Shown in pieces: positions 1-7,399 of a stretch of DNA of 64,000 nucleotides (position 1 is its first letter; the number at the start of each line of letters is the position of its first letter). Below the pieces are notes generated by a model. It was not told the DNA's origin, ran no database searches, and saw nothing but the letters and a program-made list of their open reading frames with translations. The position numbers and the translations under genes are program-made. The stretch is taken from the NCBI GenBank assembly GCA_947643165.1, contig CANRVB010000006.1, forward strand, positions 42,904-106,903, written 5' to 3'. Source of the DNA: an uncultured Porphyromonadaceae bacterium (GTDB lineage Bacteria; Bacteroidota; Bacteroidia; Bacteroidales; Muribaculaceae).

Positions 1-560
1 ATTAGTTGTGAACCATCATGGAATGCCTTGCCGATTATTCCACCCATTTCACGATAGCTGCGTGTCTCAGAATCATAGGAGATCGGACGAAGCAGTGAAT
101 AATCAAGTTGTCCGGATTCATTGAATAGATTTTCTTCCGCCTGAAGATTGACAACTTTTCCGACAACACGGGTTTCGCCGAGTTCATCGTTGATTGATAT
201 AACCTCACATTCCATTGTCAATGGAAATTCGTTAATCACAGGTGCATTGACAAATTCACTCTTTACAGCAGTCACACCGACTTTCTCAATCTTGTTTTCC
301 TTTCGACCGGATACCAGTCCAAAGAAATCACACAACAACATGGTGTCAACCGTGCCGATGCTTAGAGTGAACGCCTTGTTTGCACGGATATTCTCTGTTG
401 TCTTGTGACCCACAGCAAGATTGAGAGCAACCTCGTGATAGCCACACTGACCACCCCATGCGGCGTTCATTGCATCAGGGACACCGTGTTCATCGTATGT
501 CGCAACAATCAGGACAGGTAATGGAGTTAGGATGGTTCTGTTTGAAAAATTCTTTTTCAT
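1..560 (-). CDS. Flavin reductase family protein (3' end outside window)
   Basis: The reading frame starts at the ATG complementary to 558-560 and runs off the left edge, giving about 186 residues without a stop. The N-terminal half reads as an FMN-binding split-barrel flavin reductase: an early Pro-Val-Leu-Ile-Val-Ala-Thr-Tyr strand, an Asn-Ala-Ala-Trp-Gly-Gly segment at about residue 33 and a Gly-His-Lys-Thr-Thr-Glu-Asn-Ile loop. Such proteins bind FMN and use NAD(P)H to reduce flavin or a flavin-linked substrate in the cytosol. It starts 9 nt after the aldo/keto reductase stop codon, so it is probably the second gene of that unit and controlled by the operator at 1470-1490. The substrate cannot be told from sequence. 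Confidence 0.85.
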   Translation of the reverse strand, partial: MKKNFSNRTILTPLPVLIVATYDEHGVPDAMNAAWGGQCGYHEVALNLAVGHKTTENIRANKAFTLSIGTVDTMLLCDFFGLVSGRKENKIEKVGVTAVKSEFVNAPVINEFPLTMECEVISINDELGETRVVGKVVNLQAEENLFNESGQLDYSLLRPISYDSETRSYREMGGIIGKAFHDGSQL

Positions 561-569
561 AACCATTTC

Positions 570-1409
570 TTATCTCCAGCCCATGAACATCTTGACGACT
601 TCCGGCGCGTGGTGGTCGAAGAACAGGCTCTGTTTTGTGTCAAGAGCCGCGATAGCCGCCATATCGTCCTGCGACAGTTCAAAGTCGAATATATCGAAGT
701 TCTGCTGCATACGCTCGACATGAACCGACTTCGGGATAATAATTATATCACGCTGAATGAGCCAACGCAAGGCTACCTGTGCTACAGATTTGCCGTATTT
801 TTTGCCTATTCCTTCAAGTACGGGGTTTGTAAAGAAGTTGTTCCGTCCCTCGGCCAGAGGAGCCCATGCCATCATGTATGTACCAAACTCTTTCATGTAG
901 GACTGAGCCTCAATCTGCTGGTCGAACACATGGACCTCAACCTGATTGACAGCGGGAACAATATCCACGTTGTCTGCAAGGTCAATGAAATGGTCGGGGT
1001 AGAAATTGCTTACACCGATCGCACGTACTTTGCCCTCTTTGTAAGCAGCCTCCAATGCGCGGTATGCACCGTAGCGGTCGCAGAAGGGCTGGTGGAGGAG
1101 CATAAGGTCGATGTAGTCAGTGCCAAGCCTACGCAGACTCTCGTCAATGGAAGCTTTTGCCTTGTCGAAGCCATAGTTGGAAATCCAGACCTTTGACACA
1201 AGGAACAGTTCATCACGGGGAATACCACTTTTCTTGACAGCCTGGCCAACACCTTCCTCATTATGATAGACCTGAGCGGTATCAATCATACGATAGCCTA
1301 CACTCAGAGCATCGGAAACACAACGCTCACACTCGGCCGGAGCTACCTGATAAACTCCGTAGCCAATCTGGGGCATAACGACCCCGTTATTCAATGTCAC
1401 TGTCTTCAT
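570..1409 (-). CDS. Aldo/keto reductase, AKR5-like (2,5-diketogluconate reductase type)
   Basis: A 279-residue NADPH-dependent carbonyl reductase with a TIM-barrel fold. The catalytic tetrad is visible at Asp43, Tyr48, Lys73 and His106. The family motif Gly-Tyr-Arg-x-Ile-Asp-Thr-Ala-x-x-Tyr surrounds Asp43, and an Ile-Pro-Lys-Ser NADPH-binding motif lies near the C-terminus. Length fits the family and no signal peptide is present, so it is cytosolic. It heads a two-gene unit with the flavin reductase. Upstream lies a copy of the regional operator (1470-1490) and, exactly 33 nt further on, a TTAATTTG -7-like box (1429-1436). It probably reduces aldehydes, methylglyoxal-like compounds or sugar ketones; the true substrate is unknown. 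Confidence 0.92.
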   Translation of the reverse strand: MKTVTLNNGVVMPQIGYGVYQVAPAECERCVSDALSVGYRMIDTAQVYHNEEGVGQAVKKSGIPRDELFLVSKVWISNYGFDKAKASIDESLRRLGTDYIDLMLLHQPFCDRYGAYRALEAAYKEGKVRAIGVSNFYPDHFIDLADNVDIVPAVNQVEVHVFDQQIEAQSYMKEFGTYMMAWAPLAEGRNNFFTNPVLEGIGKKYGKSVAQVALRWLIQRDIIIIPKSVHVERMQQNFDIFDFELSQDDMAAIAALDTKQSLFFDHHAPEVVKMFMGWR

Positions 1410-1469
1410 ATTGTAGTTTTGTTTTTTACAAATTAAACAAATGTCAAACGACTTTGCCTTATACAGATT

Positions 1470-1490
1470 TCGGTAAGTCTTATCTTTTTT
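1470..1490 (-). promoter_or_regulatory. Operator copy A (AraC-regulon motif) with -7 box at 1429-1436
   Basis: Reading on the minus strand: AAAAAAG, ten bases ATAAGACTTA, then CCGA. The CCGA ends 60 nt before the ATG at 1409. A TTAATTTG box (one mismatch to TAnnTTTG) follows after exactly 33 nt. It lies in the 88-bp gap between the aldo/keto reductase and the alcohol dehydrogenase gene, so the reductase can be transcribed independently of the upstream operon. Confidence 0.7.
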
Positions 1491-1497
1491 ACTGTTA

Positions 1498-2652
1498 TCA
1501 GAGTCGCCCTTTCAAAACTTCAAAGATCTCATCGCGGGTAAATCTCTTGCAGCATCCGGGGGTAAGCACACAGGTATCGGCAGAATCGCGCATTACCTTT
1601 TCATCAGTGATACCCATCTGGCTCCAACGTGTAGGCAGACCAATTTCCTGAATAAATTCTTCAAGAAGATCGATACCTGTGTTTGCCGCACGCAAATCGT
1701 CATTGTCGTGGACGCCCCATACCTCACGGGCCATCCGTGCCAGTTTCGGAGCACCTTCGGGCAGATAATGACGGTAGAGCGCGGGGTGTATCACTGCAAG
1801 ACCCTGACCGTGGTTGCAGTCAGTGTTAGCACCCACGGCGTGTTCAATCATGTGGCATTGGAAGTCGGTCATCTTGCCGAGTTTCAGCATCCCGTTTTCC
1901 GCCATTGCGGAGTCCCACATCAACTCGCCACGGGCAAAGTCATCATCAGGATTTGCTATAATGGCACGGATATTTTTAATCACGTTGCGCATTACCGCCT
2001 CGTTGATTTCATCTGAAACATTGGTGGCGAAGGGCTGCCCCATATAGGTTTCCATACAATGGCTCAGAGTGTCGAAAGCCCCGCTTATCACCTGTTTCAT
2101 CGGGAGAGTGAGCGTAAGGTCACTGTCAAGAACTGCAAAACGGTGGAACGCTCCGAAAAGAGCCTGCTTGAGTTTCTTTTCCTCGTGGGTTATCACAGCT
2201 CCGTTGTTTTGTTCCGCACCGGTTCCGGATGCCGTAACGACAGCACCGCAGGGAATAAATTCAGTTGGCAGACGGTGCTCATTATAGAACATATCCCAGA
2301 CATCTTCGTCAGTCTTTGCCTGAGCGGAGATGATTTTGCAGCAGTCGATTACCGAGCCACCACCAACGGCGAGAATGAAGTCAACACCTTCTTTGCGGAC
2401 AACTGCCGCTCCTTCCTGAACTTTGGCATAAGTCGGGTTAGGCATGATGCCGCCGAAATCCACAACTGTCTTGCCGGCTTCTTCAAGCCAGCCACGGATT
2501 TTGTCATACAGACCGGTGCGTTTCAGCGACCCGCCGCCATAGGCCAGCATGATAACACGGCCCATGGCGGGCATTTCTTTTTTCAGTGCTTCTTCGGCAC
2601 AGCCTTTCCCGAAATACTGCTTTACGGGATATTGATAGTTAAAACTGTTCAT
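1498..2652 (-). CDS. yqhD: Iron-containing alcohol dehydrogenase, YqhD/butanol dehydrogenase type
   Basis: A 384-residue group III (metal-dependent) alcohol dehydrogenase reducing aldehydes with NADPH in the cytosol. The N-terminal Phe-Gly-Lys-Gly and the dinucleotide-binding Gly-Gly-Gly-Ser-Val-Ile-Asp stretch (97-103) are present. The metal ligands Asp194, His198, His267 and His281 fall at the positions I recall for E. coli YqhD (established knowledge, from memory). YqhD detoxifies short aldehydes formed during oxidative stress, which suits the surrounding reductases. It is the last gene of the operon starting at 6452; its ATG overlaps the preceding TGA as ATGA, implying translational coupling. 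The symbol marks family resemblance, not proven orthology. Confidence 0.9.
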   Translation of the reverse strand: MNSFNYQYPVKQYFGKGCAEEALKKEMPAMGRVIMLAYGGGSLKRTGLYDKIRGWLEEAGKTVVDFGGIMPNPTYAKVQEGAAVVRKEGVDFILAVGGGSVIDCCKIISAQAKTDEDVWDMFYNEHRLPTEFIPCGAVVTASGTGAEQNNGAVITHEEKKLKQALFGAFHRFAVLDSDLTLTLPMKQVISGAFDTLSHCMETYMGQPFATNVSDEINEAVMRNVIKNIRAIIANPDDDFARGELMWDSAMAENGMLKLGKMTDFQCHMIEHAVGANTDCNHGQGLAVIHPALYRHYLPEGAPKLARMAREVWGVHDNDDLRAANTGIDLLEEFIQEIGLPTRWSQMGITDEKVMRDSADTCVLTPGCCKRFTRDEIFEVLKGRL

Positions 2653-3356
2653 AGTTTATGGAATTTATAACGTAACCAGACAATACCATGAGGCCTTTGC
2701 TCCACGGAGAGCAGCTCCAGAGCCTGGCCATCGGCCGGTCGCTCTTCCGGGTGTCCGAGATATTCAAAGATTGACGGTGCGGTGGTCAATCCGTCTATTC
2801 CGGGATAGATTACAAGGCTCAATTCATTTATAAGTCCCTGTGCGAGCATGGCTCCGTCAATTATGCCTCCACCTTGCAGGGATATGGTATTGATATTGAA
2901 ATAGTGCTTTACAAGTGTGCAAACCTTGCGAAGGTTGTGCACGTCATCCACCACAAGGTAAGAAACTCCCTTTTCTTCAAGGGACGCAAGATAGTCTGAT
3001 GTGGCATTCTTACCTAAAATAGTAAGAATATTGTCGCCGCGCAGACGGTCGGAAGTGAAGAGTATATCGGCATCCTGGTCAATGGTGATAAACAGCCTTG
3101 ATGAAGTTCGGTTGCCCATAAATATCTTTCCGTCTTCGCCCACCGGTGCGCCTTCAGACATGAATTTACCGGGAAAAGCCTCGCATGCGGTAGCCTTTCC
3201 GAACATCCAAGCGTCTGTATCAAGGCTCTTGGCTATTTCAGCGTATTCTTTAAATAGCTCAGACGGATTTGTGCCGTCGAATGGAGCGGTCCAGCGTCCA
3301 GGCAACAGACGCCCGTCCACTGAACTCATTATATGGCAAATTACTTTTGGTGTCAT
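2649..3356 (-). CDS. RibD C-terminal-domain (dihydrofolate reductase-like) oxidoreductase
   Basis: About 235 residues starting Met-Thr-Pro-Lys-Val-Ile-Cys-His-Ile-Met-Ser-Ser-Val-Asp-Gly. The Ser-x-Asp-Gly motif near residue 13 and the Gly-Gly-Gly-x-x-Asp-Gly turn near the middle are typical of the RibD/DHFR-like reductase fold. I chose the start at 3356 because it lies 4 nt after the preceding stop codon; the longer frame from 3407 would run deep into that gene. No deaminase domain is present and no riboflavin genes adjoin, so it is a stand-alone NAD(P)H reductase of unknown substrate. It overlaps the next gene by ATGA. Confidence 0.85.
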   Translation of the reverse strand: MTPKVICHIMSSVDGRLLPGRWTAPFDGTNPSELFKEYAEIAKSLDTDAWMFGKATACEAFPGKFMSEGAPVGEDGKIFMGNRTSSRLFITIDQDADILFTSDRLRGDNILTILGKNATSDYLASLEEKGVSYLVVDDVHNLRKVCTLVKHYFNINTISLQGGGIIDGAMLAQGLINELSLVIYPGIDGLTTAPSIFEYLGHPEERPADGQALELLSVEQRPHGIVWLRYKFHKL

Positions 3357-3360
3357 AATA

Positions 3361-4371
3361 TTATGCTTCTTGTGTTTTGATAACTTTTGATCCACCAAAA
3401 ACTTCACTCATCGGTATGCTGTCGAGTTGGCGGTCGATTGCCTCGACTTCATCTGTTGACAGATTTATATCAGCTGCCCCGATATTCTCTTTCAGGCGGC
3501 AAAGATGGCGGGTGCCGGGGATAGGCACAATATATGGTTTCTTGCACAGCATCCATGCAAGTGAAATCTGTGACGGAGTAGCATGCTTTTCATCGGCAAG
3601 CCGTCGAATAAGTTGAAACAGCATCTCGTTTTCCTCAAAACTCTCCCGGCTGAACTGAGGCATTGCCGCACGATAATCATTCATGGGATTGAATTTGGAG
3701 TCGGCAGTATAGAAATCCGACAACAGACCGTTGGCAAGCGGAGAGAAAGCGATGAAGCCTATCTTCAATTCCTCAAGTGTAGGAAAAATATCCTCGTGCC
3801 ACCTTGCCATCATCGAATAACGGTTCTGTATAGCCGTTACGGGACATACCGCATGCGCGCGTCGCAGATATTCCTCGGTAGTTTCAGATATACCCCAATG
3901 GAGTATCTTTCCCTCCTGTATAAGTTGCGCCATAGTTTCTGCCACAATCTCCGGCTCAATATCCGGGTCAATGCGATGTTGCAGATACAGATCGATATGG
4001 TCGGTTTGCAAGCGACGCAGAGATCCTTCAACAGCTTCCATGATGCTATCGGGAGTTGAGTCGGGTATCAGTGGATAAGGCCCCGGTTCATGGGATTTGT
4101 CGAATGTAAGACCGAATTTTGTCGTGATCACAACCTTATCGCGGTAAGGCTTCAATGCATCCCCAAGCAATTCCTCGTTATCGTGAGGATTTATATCAGT
4201 GCCGTAAATTTCAGCGGTATCAAACAATGTGTAACCCATCTCCACAGAATCAGCAAGGAGTGTTTTCATTGATTTTTTATCAGCGGGTGCACCGTATGCG
4301 TGGCTCATGCCCATACATCCGAGACCAACAGAGGATACCGTTAATCCTGAAATTGTGCGAAAATTATTCAT
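3361..4371 (-). CDS. Aldo/keto reductase (AKR13-like)
   Basis: A 336-residue cytosolic aldo/keto reductase. Catalytic residues Asp51, Tyr56, Lys85 and His132 sit in the motifs Phe-Asp-Thr-Ala-Glu-x-Tyr, Thr-Lys-Phe-Gly and Gln-His-Arg. A C-terminal Pro-Ile-Pro-Gly-Thr-Arg segment is the usual cofactor phosphate-binding motif. The Gly-Leu-Gly-Cys-Met-Gly-Met-Ser start is characteristic of the YakC/AKR13 group. It is very similar in layout to the reductase at 15024, suggesting duplication within the regulon. It is the third gene of the operon beginning at 6452, 21 nt after the membrane-protein gene. Confidence 0.92.
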   Translation of the reverse strand: MNNFRTISGLTVSSVGLGCMGMSHAYGAPADKKSMKTLLADSVEMGYTLFDTAEIYGTDINPHDNEELLGDALKPYRDKVVITTKFGLTFDKSHEPGPYPLIPDSTPDSIMEAVEGSLRRLQTDHIDLYLQHRIDPDIEPEIVAETMAQLIQEGKILHWGISETTEEYLRRAHAVCPVTAIQNRYSMMARWHEDIFPTLEELKIGFIAFSPLANGLLSDFYTADSKFNPMNDYRAAMPQFSRESFEENEMLFQLIRRLADEKHATPSQISLAWMLCKKPYIVPIPGTRHLCRLKENIGAADINLSTDEVEAIDRQLDSIPMSEVFGGSKVIKTQEA

Positions 4372-4392
4372 TTTGATATATTTATTTAATAT

Positions 4393-4887
4393 TTAGGGGC
4401 GATGTTTGCGCCATGGTTTAAATACAGATATTACAACAAGAAAAATCAATGCTATTGCTTGATAGAATGATGCGTCACGAGCCATTTTTAGTGAGGTAAG
4501 TACCTGATTGTTGTTCAATGCATCATCATAATTTTGAAGTATCGTACCATAAGCGTGTTGACAGGCCGGATAAAAGACCAGTGATGCAAGCAGTATAACA
4601 ATACCACAAACTATCCACTTAACAATAATCCAGCGTTGCTTAAAAAAGCCCCAAGACGTGAACAGACCGTAAATAATTCCTGTGCCTATGCTCAATATCG
4701 CCGCCGGGACAGTAAGGAGTCTGTCAATCCAAACCATACACTTATAATACATGAAAAGCTCCTGACCTGTATCATAAGAAATCCATGAAAGAACCCACAT
4801 GGCAATAATACTGACAGTCCATGTCATGACTACAAGCAAATGCAGGATTTTCAAAATCTTGGTTCCGGTAGGATTGAGATGTAGCAT
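4393..4887 (-). CDS. Four-helix inner-membrane protein (DUF2269/CopD-HemJ-like layout)
   Basis: 164 residues with four hydrophobic segments at roughly 13-35, 55-77, 86-106 and 141-157. The first helix contains Lys-Ile-Leu-His16 followed by Trp23. This resembles the Lys-x-Leu-His-xxx-Trp pattern of HemJ, CopD and DUF2269 membrane proteins, some of which bind b-type haem (family knowledge, recalled). A second possible ligand is His111. No signal peptide or enzyme motif is seen. Its ATG shares one base with the TAA of the flavodoxin-esterase gene (TAATG), so the two are probably made together. It could be the membrane partner that passes electrons to the exported flavodoxins, but this is inference. 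Confidence 0.6.
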   Translation of the reverse strand: MLHLNPTGTKILKILHLLVVMTWTVSIIAMWVLSWISYDTGQELFMYYKCMVWIDRLLTVPAAILSIGTGIIYGLFTSWGFFKQRWIIVKWIVCGIVILLASLVFYPACQHAYGTILQNYDDALNNNQVLTSLKMARDASFYQAIALIFLVVISVFKPWRKHRP

Positions 4888-6452
4888 TAGTTTGTCTTTA
4901 ATACCTTACGGGTTGAATTGCCGGATTTTACGATGTATATACCATTGCCGACTGTATCGGGGGATACTACTCGTCCATTAAGATCATAATATGTTTCAGT
5001 AGTATTCTCCGCCAGATCTGCACTCACATTATTTATAGCCGCAGAGTTGCCATGCATAATCGGAGTCAGGAAGGCATCGAAATCCTTACCCCAGATTGAG
5101 GCATTGTCTCCGCTGCCATATCCATGCGGATAACCTTGAAGCACTTTGGTTTCCACTCTTACCCCGGCTTCTTTCACTGCATTTGAGTTTTGGGTAAACT
5201 GGCCGGCAAATCCGTCGCGTGTGCCCCAGCAATAGAAGGCGGGAGGAAGGTTAGCTGCACGGAGTGTCTCAACATTGTTCATCGACACGCTCAATCGTCC
5301 ATAGAAAGAATATATCATGCCCACGGCACAGGCTGAAACAGGCACGTTGTCAAGTTCATCGGGGCGGTATGAGCTGTCGAGAGCCGTAGCGTTGGTAAGG
5401 TCACGCCAGTTCAGCAGAACTTCGCCGTTCAATATACCTCCGGCTGAAAAACCGACAAGCGCGATGTTTTCAGGATTGATGCGATAGTCTTCAGCATGGG
5501 CTTTTACATATCGTATCGCCCTTTGCAGGTCAGTTGCGCTGGCCTGCATGGAATAAGGATTGATGCGGTAGTTCACAATAAAGCACTGGTAGCCCATCGG
5601 CACAAGCATATCAGCTATGTCATAGCCCTCGTTCTGCATACTGCGGAAAGCAAATGCACCTCCTGGGCAAATCATCACGGCTCCTTTGGGCTGAATATTC
5701 TCAGGCACAGTATATACCAGCATATTGGGCATAAAGTCAGGGCCATCGGAATTATTCACATTCTCGCGGAAACCGGGAATATTGCCTCGTTGCCAAAGTT
5801 CTACTGTCCCTTCCATCGGTGCTGTCGCACCTCCGGGGTTAAGACTGCCATACTGCTCGTTGATAAGGTCAATCCATGTCTGTATGCGACTTTCATTGAT
5901 AGAGCCGCTTGTAAGTCCAAGACCTTCAAGATGGTCGGCATCAGGTGTCATATCCACAATCGCCTGAAGGGTTTCATCACGGTAGGTAGATGCGTATGTG
6001 GTAAATGGCACAACCGTCTTGCCTTCAAAATCGTAGCTTTCCGCAAAAGTATGGAGAATCATGGGAGCGGTATGCCACCACACCGGGCCACCGAGAAAAA
6101 CAACGTCATATTCATCCCAGTCAGTAACACTGTTTTTTATGGCTGGACGTGCATTGCTGTCGCGTTCCTCCAATGCTACTTCAGTGCATGGGGTATATGA
6201 TGTCGGATATGGATTGACAGGCTCGATTTCAAATATGTCGCCCCCTGTGATTGCCTGTACCTGCTGGGCCATGCGTCTGGTTGTGCCGCCCCAAGAAAAA
6301 TAGGCAATCAAAACTTTTTTGCCTGAAAAATAATCAGAGCCTCCGCCTTCTTCCGGTTGCACCGGTTGGGGCTGTTCGGGCATTTCAGGTTCATTTGCGC
6401 TGCATGATGTAAATGTCAACAGTGCCAGAATAAAAAAAAGAAAATGCTTCAT
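4887..6452 (-). CDS. Exported lipoprotein: flavodoxin domain fused to alpha/beta-hydrolase (esterase) with T9SS-like C-terminal tail
   Basis: 521 residues. A type II signal peptide ends with a lipobox at Cys17, followed by a Pro/Glu-rich linker to about 40. A flavodoxin domain (about 45-205) has the FMN phosphate loop Tyr-Phe-Ser-Trp-Gly-Gly-Thr-Thr (51-58) and the Gly-Gly-Pro-Val-Trp-Trp-His motif near 121-127. An alpha/beta-hydrolase domain (about 235-470) has the oxyanion segment Cys-Pro-Gly-Gly-Ala-Phe (262-267), nucleophile elbow Gly-Phe-Ser336-Ala-Gly-Gly and a late Gly-Tyr-Pro-His-Gly-Tyr. Residues 486-521 resemble a type IX secretion sorting tail (Tyr-Asp-Leu-Asn-Gly-Arg, then Gly-Ile-Tyr-Ile-Val, ending Lys-Val-Leu-Lys). 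First gene of the five-gene operon down to the alcohol dehydrogenase. The combination of domains and its export are unusual; the substrate is unknown. Confidence 0.88.
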   Translation of the reverse strand: MKHFLFFILALLTFTSCSANEPEMPEQPQPVQPEEGGGSDYFSGKKVLIAYFSWGGTTRRMAQQVQAITGGDIFEIEPVNPYPTSYTPCTEVALEERDSNARPAIKNSVTDWDEYDVVFLGGPVWWHTAPMILHTFAESYDFEGKTVVPFTTYASTYRDETLQAIVDMTPDADHLEGLGLTSGSINESRIQTWIDLINEQYGSLNPGGATAPMEGTVELWQRGNIPGFRENVNNSDGPDFMPNMLVYTVPENIQPKGAVMICPGGAFAFRSMQNEGYDIADMLVPMGYQCFIVNYRINPYSMQASATDLQRAIRYVKAHAEDYRINPENIALVGFSAGGILNGEVLLNWRDLTNATALDSSYRPDELDNVPVSACAVGMIYSFYGRLSVSMNNVETLRAANLPPAFYCWGTRDGFAGQFTQNSNAVKEAGVRVETKVLQGYPHGYGSGDNASIWGKDFDAFLTPIMHGNSAAINNVSADLAENTTETYYDLNGRVVSPDTVGNGIYIVKSGNSTRKVLKTN

Positions 6453-6508
6453 GCTTATTATGAATTTAGAATTTTACTGCTGCAATGGTTTGCCATTATA
6501 TCCGACCG

Positions 6509-6570
6509 CAAAATTACACACAGACAGCAAGTACGTTATTGCTCTTTTTTCGGGTCGTCATTCCAAAATT
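6509..6570 (-). promoter_or_regulatory. Operator copy B (6550-6570) and TAATTTTG -7 box (6509-6516)
   Basis: On the minus strand the site reads AATTTTG, GAATGACGAC, CCGA, followed after exactly 33 nt by a perfect TAnnTTTG box. The A-run is interrupted, so this is the weaker copy, but the CCGA and the spacing are exact. CCGA ends 97 nt before the ATG at 6452. The divergent copy C lies 45 bp away on the other strand. Confidence 0.6.
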
Positions 6571-6615
6571 TCCGAAAAGATATTTTTTTAGGAATTTCTT
6601 ATGTTCACTTTCCGG

Positions 6616-6677
6616 AAAAATGGTAATGAAAGCCGAGAAATGTGTAACATCCCATTGTTTAGCCCTATTTATATTTG
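6616..6677 (+). promoter_or_regulatory. Operator copy C (6616-6636) and TATATTTG -7 box (6670-6677)
   Basis: Plus strand: AAAAATG, GTAATGAAAG, CCGA, then exactly 33 nt, then TATATTTG, a perfect match to TAnnTTTG. CCGA ends 75 nt before the ATG at 6712. No TTTG -33 box is found at the usual ~20 nt distance, which suits an activator-dependent promoter. Confidence 0.7.
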
Positions 6678-6711
6678 CACATTAATAAATACTCTAAATC
6701 AGAAAACATCA

Positions 6712-7296
6712 ATGAAAAGACTATTTCATCTTGCATTGGCTTTGGTTGTAGCCGGCTTTGCACTCCAATCTTGCGTAAACAACAATCAGGCTAAGAAAAA
6801 CGACAGTCAGGAGAATGGTACAAAAGTTCTTGTATGCTATTTTTCTGCAACAGGAACAACCGAGAAGGCTGCACAGCGTATTGCCGACCTTACAGGAGGT
6901 GTTCTTCATAACATTGCTCCCGAAGTGGCATACACTGATTCTGACCTAAATTGGCGCGACTCTCTTTCGCGCTCGTATGTGGAGATGCACAACCGTGATT
7001 TCCGCCCGGCTCTTAAAGGTTCTGTGACAGATATGTCTGATTACAGTGTTGTGTTCATCGGCTATCCGAACTGGTGGAATACACATCCAACTATTATAAA
7101 TACATTCATAGAAGCCAATGATTTACAAGGTAAGACCGTAATACCTTTCATGACCTCAGGTGGCAGCAATATTATCAACAGTGAGAACGAACTGCATGAG
7201 GCATATCCCGGCATCAGGTGGGCAAAAGGTCTGCTGATGAACAATGTTTCTGACGATGATATTAAGGATTGGTTGAAAGAAAACGGACTCCGATAA
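6712..7296 (+). CDS. Exported lipoprotein flavodoxin
   Basis: 194 residues. The start at 6712 gives a clean lipoprotein signal peptide ending in Leu-Gln-Ser-Cys21; the longer frame from 6601 would start upstream of the -7 box at 6670 and is rejected. After a short polar linker comes a flavodoxin domain with Cys-Tyr-Phe-Ser-Ala-Thr-Gly-Thr-Thr-Glu as FMN phosphate loop and Gly-Tyr-Pro-Asn-Trp-Trp-Asn, the family's second flavin motif. The residues after Cys21 are neutral or basic, not the acidic run that often marks surface lipoproteins here, so it may stay on the periplasmic side (inference). Single-gene unit under operator copy C. Flavodoxins normally act in the cytosol as electron carriers, so export is notable. 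Confidence 0.88.
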   Translation: MKRLFHLALALVVAGFALQSCVNNNQAKKNDSQENGTKVLVCYFSATGTTEKAAQRIADLTGGVLHNIAPEVAYTDSDLNWRDSLSRSYVEMHNRDFRPALKGSVTDMSDYSVVFIGYPNWWNTHPTIINTFIEANDLQGKTVIPFMTSGGSNIINSENELHEAYPGIRWAKGLLMNNVSDDDIKDWLKENGLR

Positions 7297-7308
7297 CGCC
7301 TGCAACCG

Positions 7309-7362
7309 AAAAAAGTGTATGACTTATCGACGTTTGTAAAAATCATCAAAACGATTTATTTG
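7309..7362 (+). promoter_or_regulatory. Operator copy D (7309-7330) and possible -7 box (7355-7362)
   Basis: Plus strand: AAAAAAG, 11 bases TGTATGACTTA, TCGA; 69 nt from CGA to the ATG at 7400. It shares the 15-mer GAAAAAAGTGTATGA with copy E 6.4 kb away on the other strand. The likely -7 box TTTATTTG (one mismatch) starts 24 nt after the site instead of 33. A small GTGC-TTCG-GCAC hairpin (7373-7384) follows in the leader. Confidence 0.65.
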
Positions 7363-7399
7363 TTTAATAACCGTGCTTCGGCACAAATAACAAGATTAC

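Noticed and set aside
609..1196. 195-residue plus-strand open frame
   Set aside because: Antisense to the aldo/keto reductase, whose catalytic residues are all intact.
6544..6550. A perfect AAAAAAG (minus strand) as the operator for the 6452 gene
   Set aside because: It is followed by AGCAATAACG and no CCGA, and its distance to the -7 box is wrong; the site at 6550-6570 has CCGA and the exact 33-nt spacing.
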